The notes: generated by a model from the letters alone, not told the origin. A stretch of DNA of 64,000 nucleotides from Alicycliphilus denitrificans K601 (GCF_000204645.1 NC_015422.1:3179001-3243000); one strand, 5' to 3'; positions 33,314 to 42,635 are shown, numbered from the stretch's first letter. Translations and numbers: made by a program.

Positions 33314-34570
33314 TCATTTGGCCGGCGGTGAATTGCAATAGTTGGCCCAGTCGGACATCAACCCTGCACGCTTAGCCAAAAGGTCGCCCCGCTGGTAGGC
33401 TGCTTCAACGCCGTCAGCCAATCTATGTGCCAGAGCGTGCTCGCACACTTCACGGGGATAAGTGGTTGTCTCCCCAGCCCAGTCCCGAAAGGTGGAGCGA
33501 AATCCGTGCTGCGTTAGACCGCCTTGCCCCATGCGACGCAATACGGCCGTCAACGACATATCGGAGAGTTGTCCTCCCCTGGGTGCGAGGAAGACGTGCT
33601 CCGTGTTTTCTTCACGCGGCAGAGCCTTCAACAGCGTTAAAACTTGGCCGGCGAGAGGCACTCGATGTTCTTTGCCAGCTTTCATCCGCTCGGCGGGGAT
33701 TGTCCAGATTTTGTTTTGCAGGTCGATTTCTGACCACTTGGCGCCACGTACTTCGCCTGAGCGTGCTGCGGTGAGGATCGCAAATTCCAATGCGCGGGCG
33801 GAGACGCCTTCTTTGGATCGCAGCTCAGCCATGAACGCGGCCATCTCGGCATAGGGCAGTGCCGCATGGTGCTCGACTTTCTGCACTTTGTTGCGAGCGG
33901 GTAGTTCGTGTTCGAGGTGGCCTTTCCAACGCGCCGGGTTGTCTCCCTGGCGGTATCCCCGAAATGCCGCCCAATCCAGAATGGATTCAATGCGTCCTCG
34001 CAGTCTGCTGGCCGTCTCTGTCTTGTTAAGCCACAGTGTTTCGCCGAGCTTGCCCACGGATTGCTGGAGCACGTCCAGCACCATTCCCGTATCGACCGAC
34101 GCTACCGGCAGGTGGCCGAATTTCGGATAGACATAGGTCGCCAGCGTGTTGGTCCACTGCTGGACATGCTTGTCGTTTTTCCAGGCGGCGCGATTGGCAT
34201 CAATGTAAGCCGTGGCGCAGTCTTCGAAGGTCTTGGTTTTGGCGATCTCCATGGCAGATTGGGCTTTGACAGTCTGGCGCTCCTGAACGGGGTCGATGCC
34301 ATCACGCACTTGTTTTCTGAGTTCACGGGCGCGTTCGCGTGCCTCGGCCAGTGACACCTCGGGAAAGCTTCCCAGTCCAACGTCCCTGCGGTGCAGCGTC
34401 GCTTGACCATCTTTGCCCAGGCGCGTGCCCACGGCGATGCGCAGCACCCATGCCCGTGATCCGCCCAGAATGCGAAGATGCAGGCCGTCCACGCCGCCAA
34501 CTGCGTGACGGCCTTCGGTTTTAAGCTTGGTGACTGCCAGCGCTGACAGTTCCTTGGCTTTTCTTGGCAT
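33314..34570 (-). CDS. int: Tyrosine recombinase/integrase (P4-like, DUF4102 N-terminus)
   Basis: 418-aa integrase. The N-terminal DUF4102-type arm-binding domain (DGLHLRILGGSRAWVLRI ... GLGSFPEVSLAEARERARELR) is followed by a core-binding domain and the catalytic domain. The active-site set is R270 (TAARSGEVRGAKW), H355 and R358 (TQHGFRSTFRDW), H378 (VCEHALAH) and Y392 (EAAYQRGD). It appears complete and should be functional. It lies next to attR and reads inward. It presumably recombines the tRNA-Ser 3' end with the element's site. Confidence 0.92.
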   Translation of the reverse strand: MPRKAKELSALAVTKLKTEGRHAVGGVDGLHLRILGGSRAWVLRIAVGTRLGKDGQATLHRRDVGLGSFPEVSLAEARERARELRKQVRDGIDPVQERQTVKAQSAMEIAKTKTFEDCATAYIDANRAAWKNDKHVQQWTNTLATYVYPKFGHLPVASVDTGMVLDVLQQSVGKLGETLWLNKTETASRLRGRIESILDWAAFRGYRQGDNPARWKGHLEHELPARNKVQKVEHHAALPYAEMAAFMAELRSKEGVSARALEFAILTAARSGEVRGAKWSEIDLQNKIWTIPAERMKAGKEHRVPLAGQVLTLLKALPREENTEHVFLAPRGGQLSDMSLTAVLRRMGQGGLTQHGFRSTFRDWAGETTTYPREVCEHALAHRLADGVEAAYQRGDLLAKRAGLMSDWANYCNSPPAK

Positions 34571-34594
34571 GGCTATCTCCGTCGAACTATTTGT

Positions 34595-34613
34595 CCCACA
34601 TCTTATCCCACAT
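34595..34613 (+). repeat. Candidate integrase arm-type sites near attR
   Basis: Two CCCACAT heptamers at 34595-34601 and 34607-34613, a 12-bp period identical to the pair at 9786-9804 by attL, just upstream of the integrase start codon. Confidence 0.5.
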
Positions 34614-34732
34614 AAAGATCTGGATGTGGTGAGAATCGGCTGGACTTCGGCAGACAGACGAACTCTTCAACCTATTGATTTAAAATGGTTTTTTGATTCT
34701 CATTGGATTGTGCTAGACGTCAAAGAGACGGA

Positions 34733-34746
34733 CGCCCTCTCCGCCA
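34733..34746 (+). repeat. attR core: second copy of the tRNA-Ser 3' end
   Basis: CGCCCTCTCCGCCA, identical to the last 14 bases of tRNA-Ser(GGA) including CCA. It marks the right island boundary. Beyond it lies a terminator that would have followed the tRNA before integration. Confidence 0.8.
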
Positions 34747-34807
34747 AGGTTTTCTGCAGGTCGTTGAATTCGGCTTGCAAGGTAACGGCCCACAAACCGG
34801 CTCGCAT

Positions 34808-34838
34808 CGCCGTAGTGATTTTTCGCTACGGCGTTTTT
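34808..34838 (+). terminator. Terminator, probably the original one of tRNA-Ser
   Basis: 8-bp stem CGCCGTAG / CTACGGCG with a 10-base loop followed by TTTTT, 61 bases right of attR. Without the island it would lie just downstream of the tRNA gene. Confidence 0.7.
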
Positions 34839-35001
34839 CTTTTGCAGCTATGCATATTCGTGGAGCATGGCCAGCCAAGTTTTTGCGGGGCTGCGAAGTT
34901 TTTCGTTGCTCGCTCTGCCTACCGGCCCCATGCCCCGCCGCTCCGGTTCGCCGTGCAGCGCAGGGGTGACGGTGGCCGCGAAGACGCGCATACTCGAATC
35001 C

Positions 35002-35907
35002 ATGCGTCCAAGCCTGCCGAACCTTGTGCCGCTGTCGGTGGCGTTGTTCTGCACCGTTGCCGGGGGTGCTGCGCGGGCACAACCCAGTGAAGGCGACAGT
35101 GCCCTGGCAGCCAGCCTGCGCGAGCAGGCCATTGCCTACGAGCATGGCGAAGGCGTGGCCCGCGATGCGCGGAGGGCCGCCAACCTGTACTGCACGAGCG
35201 CGCGGCTCGGCGACATGCTAGCCCAGTACCACCTTGGATGGATGTACGCCAATGGGCGCGGCGTGGCGCGCGACGACGCGACGGCGGCCTTCTTCTTCCA
35301 GGCCGCCGCCGAGCAAGGGCTGGATGTGGCCGCGCGCATGTTGCAGGTCGTCGGCGGCGCCACCGGCGAGGTGCCCGAGTGCATGCGCCCGCCGCAGCCC
35401 GCCCCGGTCGAGGCGGCCCCGCCCGGCGTGGACTACCAGGCCATAGCGCCACCCAAGATCATGGAACTGGTGCACAAGATGGCGCCGCAGTACCAGGTGG
35501 AGCCGCAGCTGGCGCTGGCCATCATTGCTGCCGAGTCCAACTTCAACCCCCAGGCGGTATCACCCAAGAACGCGCAGGGCCTGATGCAGCTGATTCCGGA
35601 GACCAGCGAGCGCTTCCAGGTCAGGAATCCCTACGACCCGGCGCAGAACATCCGCGGCGGCCTGGCCTACCTGCGCTGGCTGCTGGCCTACTTCGAGGGC
35701 GACGTGGCGCTGGTGGCTGCAGCCTACAACGCCGGAGAGGGCAAGGTCGAACGCTACCGCGGCGTCCCGCCCTATGTGGAAACGCGCGCCTACGTGCAGC
35801 GCATCCTGAAGGCCGTCGGCGCTCGCGCGCATCCGTTCGACCGCACCGTGACGCAGCCCTCGCCGGTGCTCGAACGCATACGGCTGACGCTGCGTGCCGG
35901 CAACTGA
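35002..35907 (+). CDS. Lytic transglycosylase with Sel1-like repeats
   Basis: 301-aa exported murein hydrolase. A signal peptide (MRPSLPNLVPLSVALFCTVAGGAARAQ) is followed by two Sel1-like repeats (AYEHGEGVARDARRAANLYCTSARLGD; YHLGWMYANGRGVARDDATAAFFFQAAAEQG). The goose-type SLT domain has catalytic Glu in IIAAESNFNPQAVSPKNAQGLMQLIP and the signature VAAAYNAGEGKVERYRGVPPY. The start at 35002 gives the signal peptide; the longer frame from 34867 adds 45 unlikely residues. Combining Sel1 repeats with SLT is seen in Burkholderiales. First native gene after the island. Confidence 0.85.
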   Translation: MRPSLPNLVPLSVALFCTVAGGAARAQPSEGDSALAASLREQAIAYEHGEGVARDARRAANLYCTSARLGDMLAQYHLGWMYANGRGVARDDATAAFFFQAAAEQGLDVAARMLQVVGGATGEVPECMRPPQPAPVEAAPPGVDYQAIAPPKIMELVHKMAPQYQVEPQLALAIIAAESNFNPQAVSPKNAQGLMQLIPETSERFQVRNPYDPAQNIRGGLAYLRWLLAYFEGDVALVAAAYNAGEGKVERYRGVPPYVETRAYVQRILKAVGARAHPFDRTVTQPSPVLERIRLTLRAGN

Positions 35908-35952
35908 TCGGCCGTTTCGTTTCAAGCGGCGGCCCGGAAACGCGCCGCCGCC

Positions 35953-36632
35953 TCACGCCTGCCCGTCGAAGGTGGCGCGCACGTCCAGCCGCTGCCTGAT
36001 GAGCCCGGCCCTCCAGTAGAAGTCCGCCGTGCGCTGCGGCTCGGCCAGCACGGCCTCGTCCACGGGCAGCCAGCGCGTGGCGCGGCGCTCGAATTGCAGC
36101 TGCGCCGCCTCTGCCGGGATGCCGATGATGCGCGCAAGCGACTGGCCGAAGGCCCTGGTGTTGCGGTACGACCAGGCCTGCGCGCGCGCCACGGTGCAGC
36201 GCCGCGCGCCTGACGGCCAGCGCGTCGTCGGTCGCCGCGAGGAACGACAGGCCCGACTACAGCCCCCGGTCGTTGACCAGCACGCGCGCGTGGCCGCCCG
36301 TTTCGGCCAGCGCGGTGTAGGGCTCCCAGGTGGCCCAGGCGTCCACCGCGCCCTGCGTAAGCGCGAGCTTGGCGTCCGCCGGCGGGATGAAGCGCAGCTG
36401 CACGTCGTCGGCCGTGAGCCCCGCGCTCGCGAGCGCCTTGAGCGTCACGAAGTGGCCGATGGAGCCGCGGTTGGTCGCCACGCTGCGGCCCTTGAGGTCG
36501 GCCGCCATCCTGAGCGGCGAGTCGGGCCGCACGAGCACGGCCGTGCCATAGGCGTCGGAGCGGCTCACGGCAGGCGGCGGCCACGGCGGTGGCGGCCATG
36601 CGGTGGAATCTGCGTCGTTGCATGGATGGCAT
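35953..36632 (-). pseudogene. Frameshifted SsuA-like sulfonate-binding protein
   Basis: Remnant of an aliphatic sulfonate/taurine ABC substrate-binding protein. It opens with a twin-arginine-like leader (MPSMQRRRFHRMAATAVAAA), then jumps frame to SDAYGTAVLVRPDSPLRMAADLKGRSVATNRGSIGHF and DVQLRFIPPADAKLALTQGAVDAWATWEPY. A stop at 36257 follows, and in yet another frame YRNTRAFGQSLARIIGI up to a C-terminal LDVRATFDGQA. At least two frame changes and an internal stop make it non-functional. Confidence 0.75.
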
Positions 36633-36652
36633 GGGTGGGTTTCCTTGTGTCG

Positions 36653-37335
36653 TCAGAGGTTCAGGGCCACACGCCCGGCGGCCACGTGCACGCTGTCGTC
36701 CTGCGGCGTGTGTACGCGGCCGCAGAGCACGTCGCGCAGGTGCCGCTCCAGCGGGTTGCGGCGCGACAGGCCGTGGTTGCTGGTGAGCGCGAGCGCCTCC
36801 TGCTCCGCGTCCACCGCGCCCACCGCGCCCACCGGCGTGCCGGCGTCCACGTCCTGCGCCAAGCCGGCCAGCAAGCGGCGGCTGGACAGCAGCAGCGCCT
36901 CGATGCGGCCCACGGCCTCCTGCGCGCACGCCAGCGTGGCCAGCGGCGCGCCCAGACTGGAGGGCGCGCGAGCAGGAACTACAGCAGCCAGTCGCGCGCG
37001 GCGCGCGCCACGCCGGTGTAGAGCGCGCCGAGCAGCAGCGTCATCTCGGTCTGGAAAGCGCCGTCCGCCTGGGGCCACGCGCCGGTGGGCTGCAGGCCCA
37101 GTGCGTGGTCCGGCGGCGTGGGCACGCCCAGGTGGGCTCGACGCGCACGCCCGGGCTGTCCGCGCGCACGAGGAAGGTGCCCACGCGCGGCGCAGCCTCG
37201 TCGGTGCGCGCCCACACGGCGTACCAGCGCAGGATGGGCGCGCCCGTGGCGTGGATCTTGCGCCCGCTCAGGCGCCAGCCCTCGGGCGTCTGCCACGCCA
37301 CGGTGGCGTTCGAGGGCGCGCTGCGCGTCGGGCTC
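36653..37335 (-). pseudogene. Acyl-CoA-dehydrogenase-like (SfnB/DszC-type) C-terminal remnant
   Basis: Flavin-dependent acyl-CoA-dehydrogenase fold, related to sulfur-acquisition oxidoreductases. The readable order is PEGWRLSGRKIHATGAPILRWYAVW, then HALGLQPTGAWPQADGAFQTEMTLLLGALYTGVARAARDWLL with a stop, then SLGAPLATLACAQEAVGRIEALLLSSRRLL and NHGLSRRNPLERHLRDVLCGRVHTPQDD. These lie in three different frames. The N-terminal half is absent: the sequence joins the ssuD-like remnant directly at about 37330, a deletion junction. Confidence 0.7.
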
Positions 37336-38394
37336 GGCCACCTTGGCGCGCACCAGCGGCGGCAGCTCGCGGCCGTATTCGAGGGCGTCCACCAGCGGAC
37401 CAAAGCCGCGCACCAGGAAGGTCTCGATGCCCAGGTCGTAATACTTGAGCAGCGCATCGGCCACCTGCTCGGGCGTGCCCACGAGCGCGGTGGAGTTGCT
37501 GCGCCCGCCCGTTTCGCGCGCGATGGTGGTCCACAGGCGCTCGTCCACACGGTCGCCCCTGGCCGCGTCGGCCAGCAGGCGGCGCACACCCTCGCTCTGC
37601 TGCGGGCCGGCGCCGCGCGCGTGGGCGATCTGCACCTGCTGAGCGCGCGTGGTCTCCAGGATGCGTGCGGCCTTGGTCCAGGCCTCTTCCTCGGTGGGCG
37701 CGATGATGGGGCGGAACGAGATGCTGAACCCGATGCCGCGCCCATGCGCCGCGGCCTCGGCGCGCACGCGCCGCACGAGATCGCCCGCCTGCGCGAGCGA
37801 TTCGCCCCACAGCGCGTACACGTCGGCATGTCTGCCCGCCACCCGCAGCGCGGGCTCCGACGCGCCGCCGAAGTAGATGGGCACGTAGGGCTGCTGCAGC
37901 GGCTTGACCTCCGAGGCGGCGCCCTTCACGCGGTAGTACGCGCCCTCGTGGTCGAAGGGGCGCTCCTCCGTCCACACGCGGCACAGCAGCGTGAGGTATT
38001 CGTCGGTGCGCGCATAGCGCTCGTCGTGGCCGAGGAAGTCGCCGTCGCGCTGCTGGTCCACGTCGGAGCCGCCGCTGATGTAGTGCACCGCGAGGCGCCG
38101 GCCCGTGTAGTTGTCCAGCGTGGCGAGCTGGCGCGCGGCCAGCGTGGGCGCCACGAAGCCAGGCCGGTGCGCGAGCAGGAAGCGGATGCGTTGCGTGGCC
38201 GCGTCCGCATAGGCCACGGTGAGCAGCGTGTCGGGGCTGGTGGAGCTGGCGAGCACCAGGATGCGGTCGAAGTCCGCGTGCTAGTGCGCCTGGGCGAACG
38301 CGCGCACGTAGGCTGGGTCCACCGCGAGGCCGCGGCGTGCAAGGGTTTCGGACACTTCGTGCGGCTGGATCATGCCGATGATCTGGATGAGCAT
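37330..38394 (-). pseudogene. SsuD-like FMNH2-dependent monooxygenase with nonsense mutation
   Basis: LLM-class flavin monooxygenase of the alkanesulfonate type (MLIQIIGMIQPHEVSETLARRGLAVDPAYVRAFAQAH, stop, HADFDRILVLASSTSPDTLL, LAHRPGFVAPTLAARQLATLD, YIPIYFGGASEPA-like text, GTPEQVADALLKYYDLGIETFLVRGF). A TAG at 38283-38281 replaces codon 38, probably from GAG. The frame is otherwise open to about 37335, where it fuses out of register to the dehydrogenase remnant. Not expected to make active enzyme. Gene order with the ssuA-like pseudogene suggests a former sulfonate operon. Confidence 0.75.
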
Positions 38395-38524
38395 AGCGGG
38401 CTCCTGTATCGAATGGTAAACAGTGCGGGACTGCAGGCATGATCAGCCCGCAGCCGGCGCACGCCAACGAAGAAAAACGTGTTTCCAAACTCGCGCCCCG
38501 CATACGGCGCGGCAGAACCGCCCC

Positions 38525-38563
38525 ATAGACCTGCGCGCCCTCCGCTACTTCATCACTGAGGCG
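38525..38563 (+). pseudogene. LysR-type regulator stub (first 13 codons)
   Basis: Reads IDLRALRYFITEA, the usual N-terminus of a LysR regulator, but the start codon is ATA instead of ATG. Similarity ends abruptly where the antisense metallo-hydrolase stub ends. It probably once controlled the divergent ssuD-like gene. Confidence 0.5.
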
Positions 38564-38739
38564 CGCAGCCCTTCGAGCGCTCGCGCGCGGGCGTCACGCC
38601 CACACCCGCCAGGGTCGTTCAGGCCGGTGTCCACCAGCCTCCAGCCATCGCGCGTGTCGATCGCCCAGACGCTGACGTGATCGCGCCGGAACGGCACGGG
38701 CAACCGGACCCGGCGCATGCCGGGGACAACTTCGGCCAC
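38545..38739 (-). pseudogene. Metallo-beta-lactamase-fold hydrolase stub
   Basis: N-terminal 40 or so residues (VPGMRRVRLPVPFRRDHVSVWAIDTRDGWRLVDTGLND) match the start of MBL-fold hydrolases. The metal-binding HxHxDH part is missing and the frame ends in unrelated sequence at the junction with the LysR stub. Confidence 0.55.
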
Positions 38740-38825
38740 GTGGCGCGGCGCGGAAGCCCGAACGGATACGTCAGCGAACGGCGCCGGGCTTCGTCATGCG
38801 GATGGGCCTCGGTTGGGCGGCGGGG

Positions 38826-39659
38826 TCAGATGCCCGTGAGCCCGCCCGTGCACAGCAGGGTCTGGCCGCTCACGTAGTCGGACTCGGGAATGCAGAACAG
38901 GTAGGCCGCGCCGGCGGCCTCCTCCGGCGTGCCGGCCCGGCCCAGCGGAATGCTGCGCTCCAGCATGGCCATCAGGCCCGGGTTCACGCCCACCTTGATC
39001 TCGCGCCCCTCGACCTGGATGGCGGCGTCGGCACTGCCGGTGACCTCGGTCATGCGGGTTTTGATGAGGCCGTAGGCCACGCAGTTGACCGTGGTGTTCA
39101 GGCGCCCCCACTCCTTAGCCAGCGTCATGGTCAGGCCCATGATGCCGGCCTTGGCGGCGGAGTAGTTGGCCTGCCCCGCGTTGCCGAAGACGCCTGCAAC
39201 CGAAGAGATGTTGACCACCTTGCGCACCGTGCGGCGGCCGGCCGCTGCGTCAGTCCGGCTCAGCTCGCGGATCACCGGTTGAGCCGCCCGCAGGATGCGG
39301 AACGGTGCAGTCAGGTGCACGTCCAGCATCGCATGCCACTGTTCGTCCGTGGTCTTCTGGATGACGTTGTCCCAGGTGTAGCCAGCATTGTTGATGAGGA
39401 TGTCGAGCCCGCCGAACGCGCCGGTCGCCGCGGCAATCAGCCGGTCCGCGAAATCGGCTGCGGCCACGTTGCCGCAGCAGGCCACCGCCTCGCCGCCCAG
39501 CGCGATGATTTCCTCGCGCACGGCGGCGGCAGGCGCGTCGTCGAGGTCATTGAGGACGAGGCGGGCGCCTTCGCTCGCGAGCTTGAGGGCCATTGCCCGG
39601 CCGATGCCCCGGCCCGAGCCGGTGACCACGGCCACCTTGCCACGCAATTTTTCCGACAT
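38826..39659 (-). CDS. SDR-family oxidoreductase (FabG-like)
   Basis: 277-aa NAD(P)-dependent short-chain dehydrogenase. The cofactor motif TGSGRGIGRAMA, NNAG (DILINNAGYTW) and the active-site set Ser (NISSVAG), YSAAK (Tyr and Lys) are all present. It is slightly longer than typical FabG owing to an insert near VIRELSRTDAAAGRRTVR. Last gene of the TetR-controlled acyl-CoA operon, 15 bases after the CoA ligase. Likely oxidises a hydroxyacyl-CoA or alcohol intermediate. Confidence 0.85.
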   Translation of the reverse strand: MSEKLRGKVAVVTGSGRGIGRAMALKLASEGARLVLNDLDDAPAAAVREEIIALGGEAVACCGNVAAADFADRLIAAATGAFGGLDILINNAGYTWDNVIQKTTDEQWHAMLDVHLTAPFRILRAAQPVIRELSRTDAAAGRRTVRKVVNISSVAGVFGNAGQANYSAAKAGIMGLTMTLAKEWGRLNTTVNCVAYGLIKTRMTEVTGSADAAIQVEGREIKVGVNPGLMAMLERSIPLGRAGTPEEAAGAAYLFCIPESDYVSGQTLLCTGGLTGI

Positions 39660-39674
39660 GGCATGCTCCTGTGT

Positions 39675-41279
39675 TTACCGGGCGTGCGCCGTCTCGGCAT
39701 CGTAGGCGCCGGCGCTGCCTTGCTGGCGCAGGATGGCGCGCTGGATCTTGCCGGTGGCCGTCTTCGGCAGGCTGTCCATCTGGCGCAGGTAGCGCGGCTT
39801 GGCAAAGCGCGGCAACAGGGCGCCAGCCTGGAGGGCAATGTCCGCCATGTCCAGCACCGCGCCGTCGCTGGGCACCAGGGCGAGCATCACCTCGTCCTCC
39901 CCACCCGCGCCCTGCGCCGGAACCGCGTAGGCCGCCACCTCGTGGATGCCGGGCAACTGGCCGACCACGGCCTCGACCTCGGTGGCCGAGATGTTCTCGC
40001 CCCGGCGGCGGATGCAGTCCTTGATGCGGTCCACGAAGGTGATGAGCCCTTGCGCGTCCCGCATGCCGGCGTCACCCGTGTGGAACCAGAGGTTGCGCCA
40101 GGCCTCGACCGTTTTCGCAGGGACGTTCAGGTAGCCCGCCATGAAGCCGAAGGGCACCTTGGGCCGCACCAGGATTTCGCCGGCCTGCCCGGCCGGTACC
40201 GGCACATCGGTTTCGGGGTCGGCGATACAGATCTCGAACCGGTCTTCGTGCGCCCAGCCGGCCGCGTTCGGCGCCGCGTGCCCGATGCGTCCCCAGATGG
40301 GGATGCCGACCTCGGTCATGCCGAACCCTGACAAAACGTCCTTCACGCCGAAGCGCTCGCGGAACACGGCCTCGTGCTGGGCCGGGTTGGGCGCGCTCAG
40401 GCTGGCGCGCAGACGGTGGTCGCGGTCCTGCTCCGTGGGCGGCTGGTTGATGACGAACATGGCCGTCGTGCCCAGGTGGTTGGTCAGCGTGGCGCCACTG
40501 CGGCGGATGTCGGCCAGCCAGGTGCTGGCGCTGAACTTTTGCTTGAGAAAGGCCGGTATGCCCGCCAGCACGGTCGCCCCCAGCTGCATGAACAGGCCGT
40601 TGGCATGGAACAGGGGCAGGCAGATGTAGTACTTGTCGGCCTCGGTGATCTCGAGGCTGCGTATCGCCCCCAGCCCGATCAGGGCGCAGTGGCAGTGCGG
40701 CATCAGCACGCCCTTGCTCGGCCCGGTGGTGCCGGACGTGTACATGATGCAGAAGATATCCTCGGGCTGGGGCGCGGGGCCTTCCCACGGCGCGCAGGCA
40801 CTGCTGTCCGTCCAGGCCACCTGATGCCAGTGCCCGGGCACGGCGGCGGGCGCATCGCCCACCACGACCAGGGTGCGCAGGTGCGGCAGTTCATCCGCCA
40901 GGCTGGCGATGTGTTCGACCAGCGCTGCATCCACCACGACGGTGGACAGCTGGCAATCGTTCAACTGGTGGCGCAGGAACGCGGAACGCAGCTCGGTGTT
41001 GAGCATCACCGCCGTGGCCCGCAGGTAGCCGATGCCAAACGTAGTCGCAACCATGGCGCAGCTGTTGGACATGAAGACGCCGACGCGCTCCTCGGGCTGC
41101 ACGCCCAGTCGGTGGTGCAGGAAGCTGGCAAACCGCTGGCTGCCGGTCAACGCCTGCCCCACGGTGAACGCGCTGCCCTGGCTGTCCTCCAGCCAGGGCG
41201 CGCCGGGGCAACTGGTGGCCCATTCGCGCAGTGCATCGGTCAGCGTGCAGGCGTGGGGTTCGTGGATGCGGCTGTACAT
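39675..41279 (-). CDS. AMP-dependent acyl-CoA synthetase (CaiC-like)
   Basis: 534-aa ANL-superfamily ligase that activates a carboxylate with ATP and CoA. Motifs are the P-loop YTSGTTGPSKGVLM, the adenylation segment GFGMTEVGIP, the hinge WFHTGDAGMRD and the C-terminal lysine region PKTATGKIQR. It most resembles crotonobetaine/carnitine-CoA ligase-like proteins, but substrate cannot be assigned. Start at 41279 (MYSRIHEPH) with AGAGAAG upstream; the frame extends further with no homologous sequence. One of two CoA ligases in the operon. Confidence 0.85.
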   Translation of the reverse strand: MYSRIHEPHACTLTDALREWATSCPGAPWLEDSQGSAFTVGQALTGSQRFASFLHHRLGVQPEERVGVFMSNSCAMVATTFGIGYLRATAVMLNTELRSAFLRHQLNDCQLSTVVVDAALVEHIASLADELPHLRTLVVVGDAPAAVPGHWHQVAWTDSSACAPWEGPAPQPEDIFCIMYTSGTTGPSKGVLMPHCHCALIGLGAIRSLEITEADKYYICLPLFHANGLFMQLGATVLAGIPAFLKQKFSASTWLADIRRSGATLTNHLGTTAMFVINQPPTEQDRDHRLRASLSAPNPAQHEAVFRERFGVKDVLSGFGMTEVGIPIWGRIGHAAPNAAGWAHEDRFEICIADPETDVPVPAGQAGEILVRPKVPFGFMAGYLNVPAKTVEAWRNLWFHTGDAGMRDAQGLITFVDRIKDCIRRRGENISATEVEAVVGQLPGIHEVAAYAVPAQGAGGEDEVMLALVPSDGAVLDMADIALQAGALLPRFAKPRYLRQMDSLPKTATGKIQRAILRQQGSAGAYDAETAHAR

Positions 41280-41290
41280 GGTCTTCTCTT

Positions 41291-41884
41291 TCAGACTTCG
41301 AGATCCTGGAGCCAGGGGACATAGGCCAACGCTTCCGAGGGTACGGGCTCCAGCTCCGAACCCATCAGGCCGTTCCAGCGGTTGAACCATCCGACCATGG
41401 CCACGCAGGACACGATCTCGACGATTTCTTCCTCGGTGAAGACCTGCCGGGCTTGCGTTATGGCCTGGCCCGGTTCGCGCACCGGCAGGCTGCCGCCCGC
41501 GGTGGCGATGGCCAGCGCCTTGCGCTCCTGCTGGGTGTACCGGGGGTCGTCCCGGTAGGACGGCAGCGCGGCCAGCTTGTCCCAGTCAACGCCCACGTGG
41601 TGGGCGGCATGGACGAGGTGCGTCGTCGTATAGCGGCAGCGCGCGCCGCGCGCGGCTTCTGCGGCGATTAAAAAGCGCAGTGCCTGCGTGAGCAGCCCGT
41701 CGCCGCGCAGCGTCACACCCAGCAGTTGGAGCAACGCGGGCACCACGCCGGGCTTGCGCGCCATGGTCAGCAGCGCATTCGGGCGGTAGCCGACAAAATC
41801 CACCAGTTCCTCCAGCACAGGGTCGTGGGAGCGGGGATCGTTTTCATGCAGGGGCGCGATGCGCGCGGCGGCGTGGGCGTTCAT
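41291..41884 (-). CDS. Carboxymuconolactone decarboxylase/AhpD-like protein
   Basis: 197-aa helical protein of the AhpD/CMD superfamily. Recognisable parts are MARKPGVVPALLQLLGVTLRGDG, LRFLIAAEAARGARCRYTTTHLVHAAHHVGV and VFTEEEIVEIVSCVAMVGWFNRWNGLMG. Only one Cys of the CxxC-type peroxidase pair is recognisable (GARCRYTTTH), so peroxidase activity is doubtful. Start at 41884 with AAGG 7 bases upstream, or 41890. Eleven bases before the CoA ligase in the same operon; its role there is unclear. Confidence 0.7.
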   Translation of the reverse strand: MNAHAAARIAPLHENDPRSHDPVLEELVDFVGYRPNALLTMARKPGVVPALLQLLGVTLRGDGLLTQALRFLIAAEAARGARCRYTTTHLVHAAHHVGVDWDKLAALPSYRDDPRYTQQERKALAIATAGGSLPVREPGQAITQARQVFTEEEIVEIVSCVAMVGWFNRWNGLMGSELEPVPSEALAYVPWLQDLEV

Positions 41885-41927
41885 GGGCATGCCTTGGTTT
41901 TGGGGTTTGCGTGTGGGCACGGCGCGG

Positions 41928-42635
41928 TCACGCCGCCGCGCCCGTCGTGATGAGGCCTTCGACGTGGGCGCGCTGCGCGTCCAATTCCTGGGCCGTGCCG
42001 GACCAGGCGACCTGACCGTGATCCAGCACGTACTGGCGGTGGGCCAGCTTCATGGGCACCTTGAGGTTCTGCTCCACCAGCACGATGCCGGTGCCCTGGC
42101 GATGGACCTCGCTGAACACCCGGACCAGCTGGTCCACGATGACCGGCGCCAGTCCTTCGGTGGGCTCGTCGAGCAGCAGGATGCGCGGGTTGCCCAGCAG
42201 GGCGCGCCCGATGGACAGCATCTGCTGCTCGCCGCCGGAGAGCTGGTCGCCGCCGAAGTTCAGCCGCTCCCGCAGGCGCGGGAAGGTGTCCAGCACCCGG
42301 TCGAGGGTCCAGTGCCCCGGCTGGTGGGCCAGCGCACCGATCTTGAGGTTCTCCAGCACCGACAGGTTGGGGAAGATGCGGCGCGTGTCCGGCACCAGCG
42401 CCACGCCGAGCTTGGCGATGGCCTCCACGCCCAGGCCCGAAATGTCCTGCTCGCCCAGCAGGCGACGGCCAGCCACCAGGGGCATCAGGCCGACCAGGGC
42501 CTTGAGCAGTGTGGTCTTGCCCGCGCCGTTGCGTCCGACGATGGCGACGATTTCATGGAAGTCGATCCGCACGGAGATTTCTTCCAGCGCCAGGGCCTGG
42601 CCGTATCTGACGCTGGCCTTTTCGAGTTCGATCAC
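41928..42635 (-). CDS. livF: Branched-chain-type ABC transporter ATP-binding protein LivF
   Basis: 235-aa ATPase: Walker A GRNGAGKTT, signature LSGGEQQ, Walker B ILLLDEP followed by TEGLAP typical of LivF, and a switch His region. It starts with GTG at 42635 overlapping the livG stop by 4 bases (GTGA). Energises uptake through LivHM of a substrate delivered by LivK. In this operon context the substrate is likely a carboxylic acid or aromatic compound rather than leucine. Confidence 0.9.
   Translation of the reverse strand: MIELEKASVRYGQALALEEISVRIDFHEIVAIVGRNGAGKTTLLKALVGLMPLVAGRRLLGEQDISGLGVEAIAKLGVALVPDTRRIFPNLSVLENLKIGALAHQPGHWTLDRVLDTFPRLRERLNFGGDQLSGGEQQMLSIGRALLGNPRILLLDEPTEGLAPVIVDQLVRVFSEVHRQGTGIVLVEQNLKVPMKLAHRQYVLDHGQVAWSGTAQELDAQRAHVEGLITTGAAA

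Noticed and set aside
9741..34732. Complete integrative and conjugative element
   Set aside because: No relaxase, coupling protein, type IV secretion or mating genes are present, so only an island or mobilisable element is supported.
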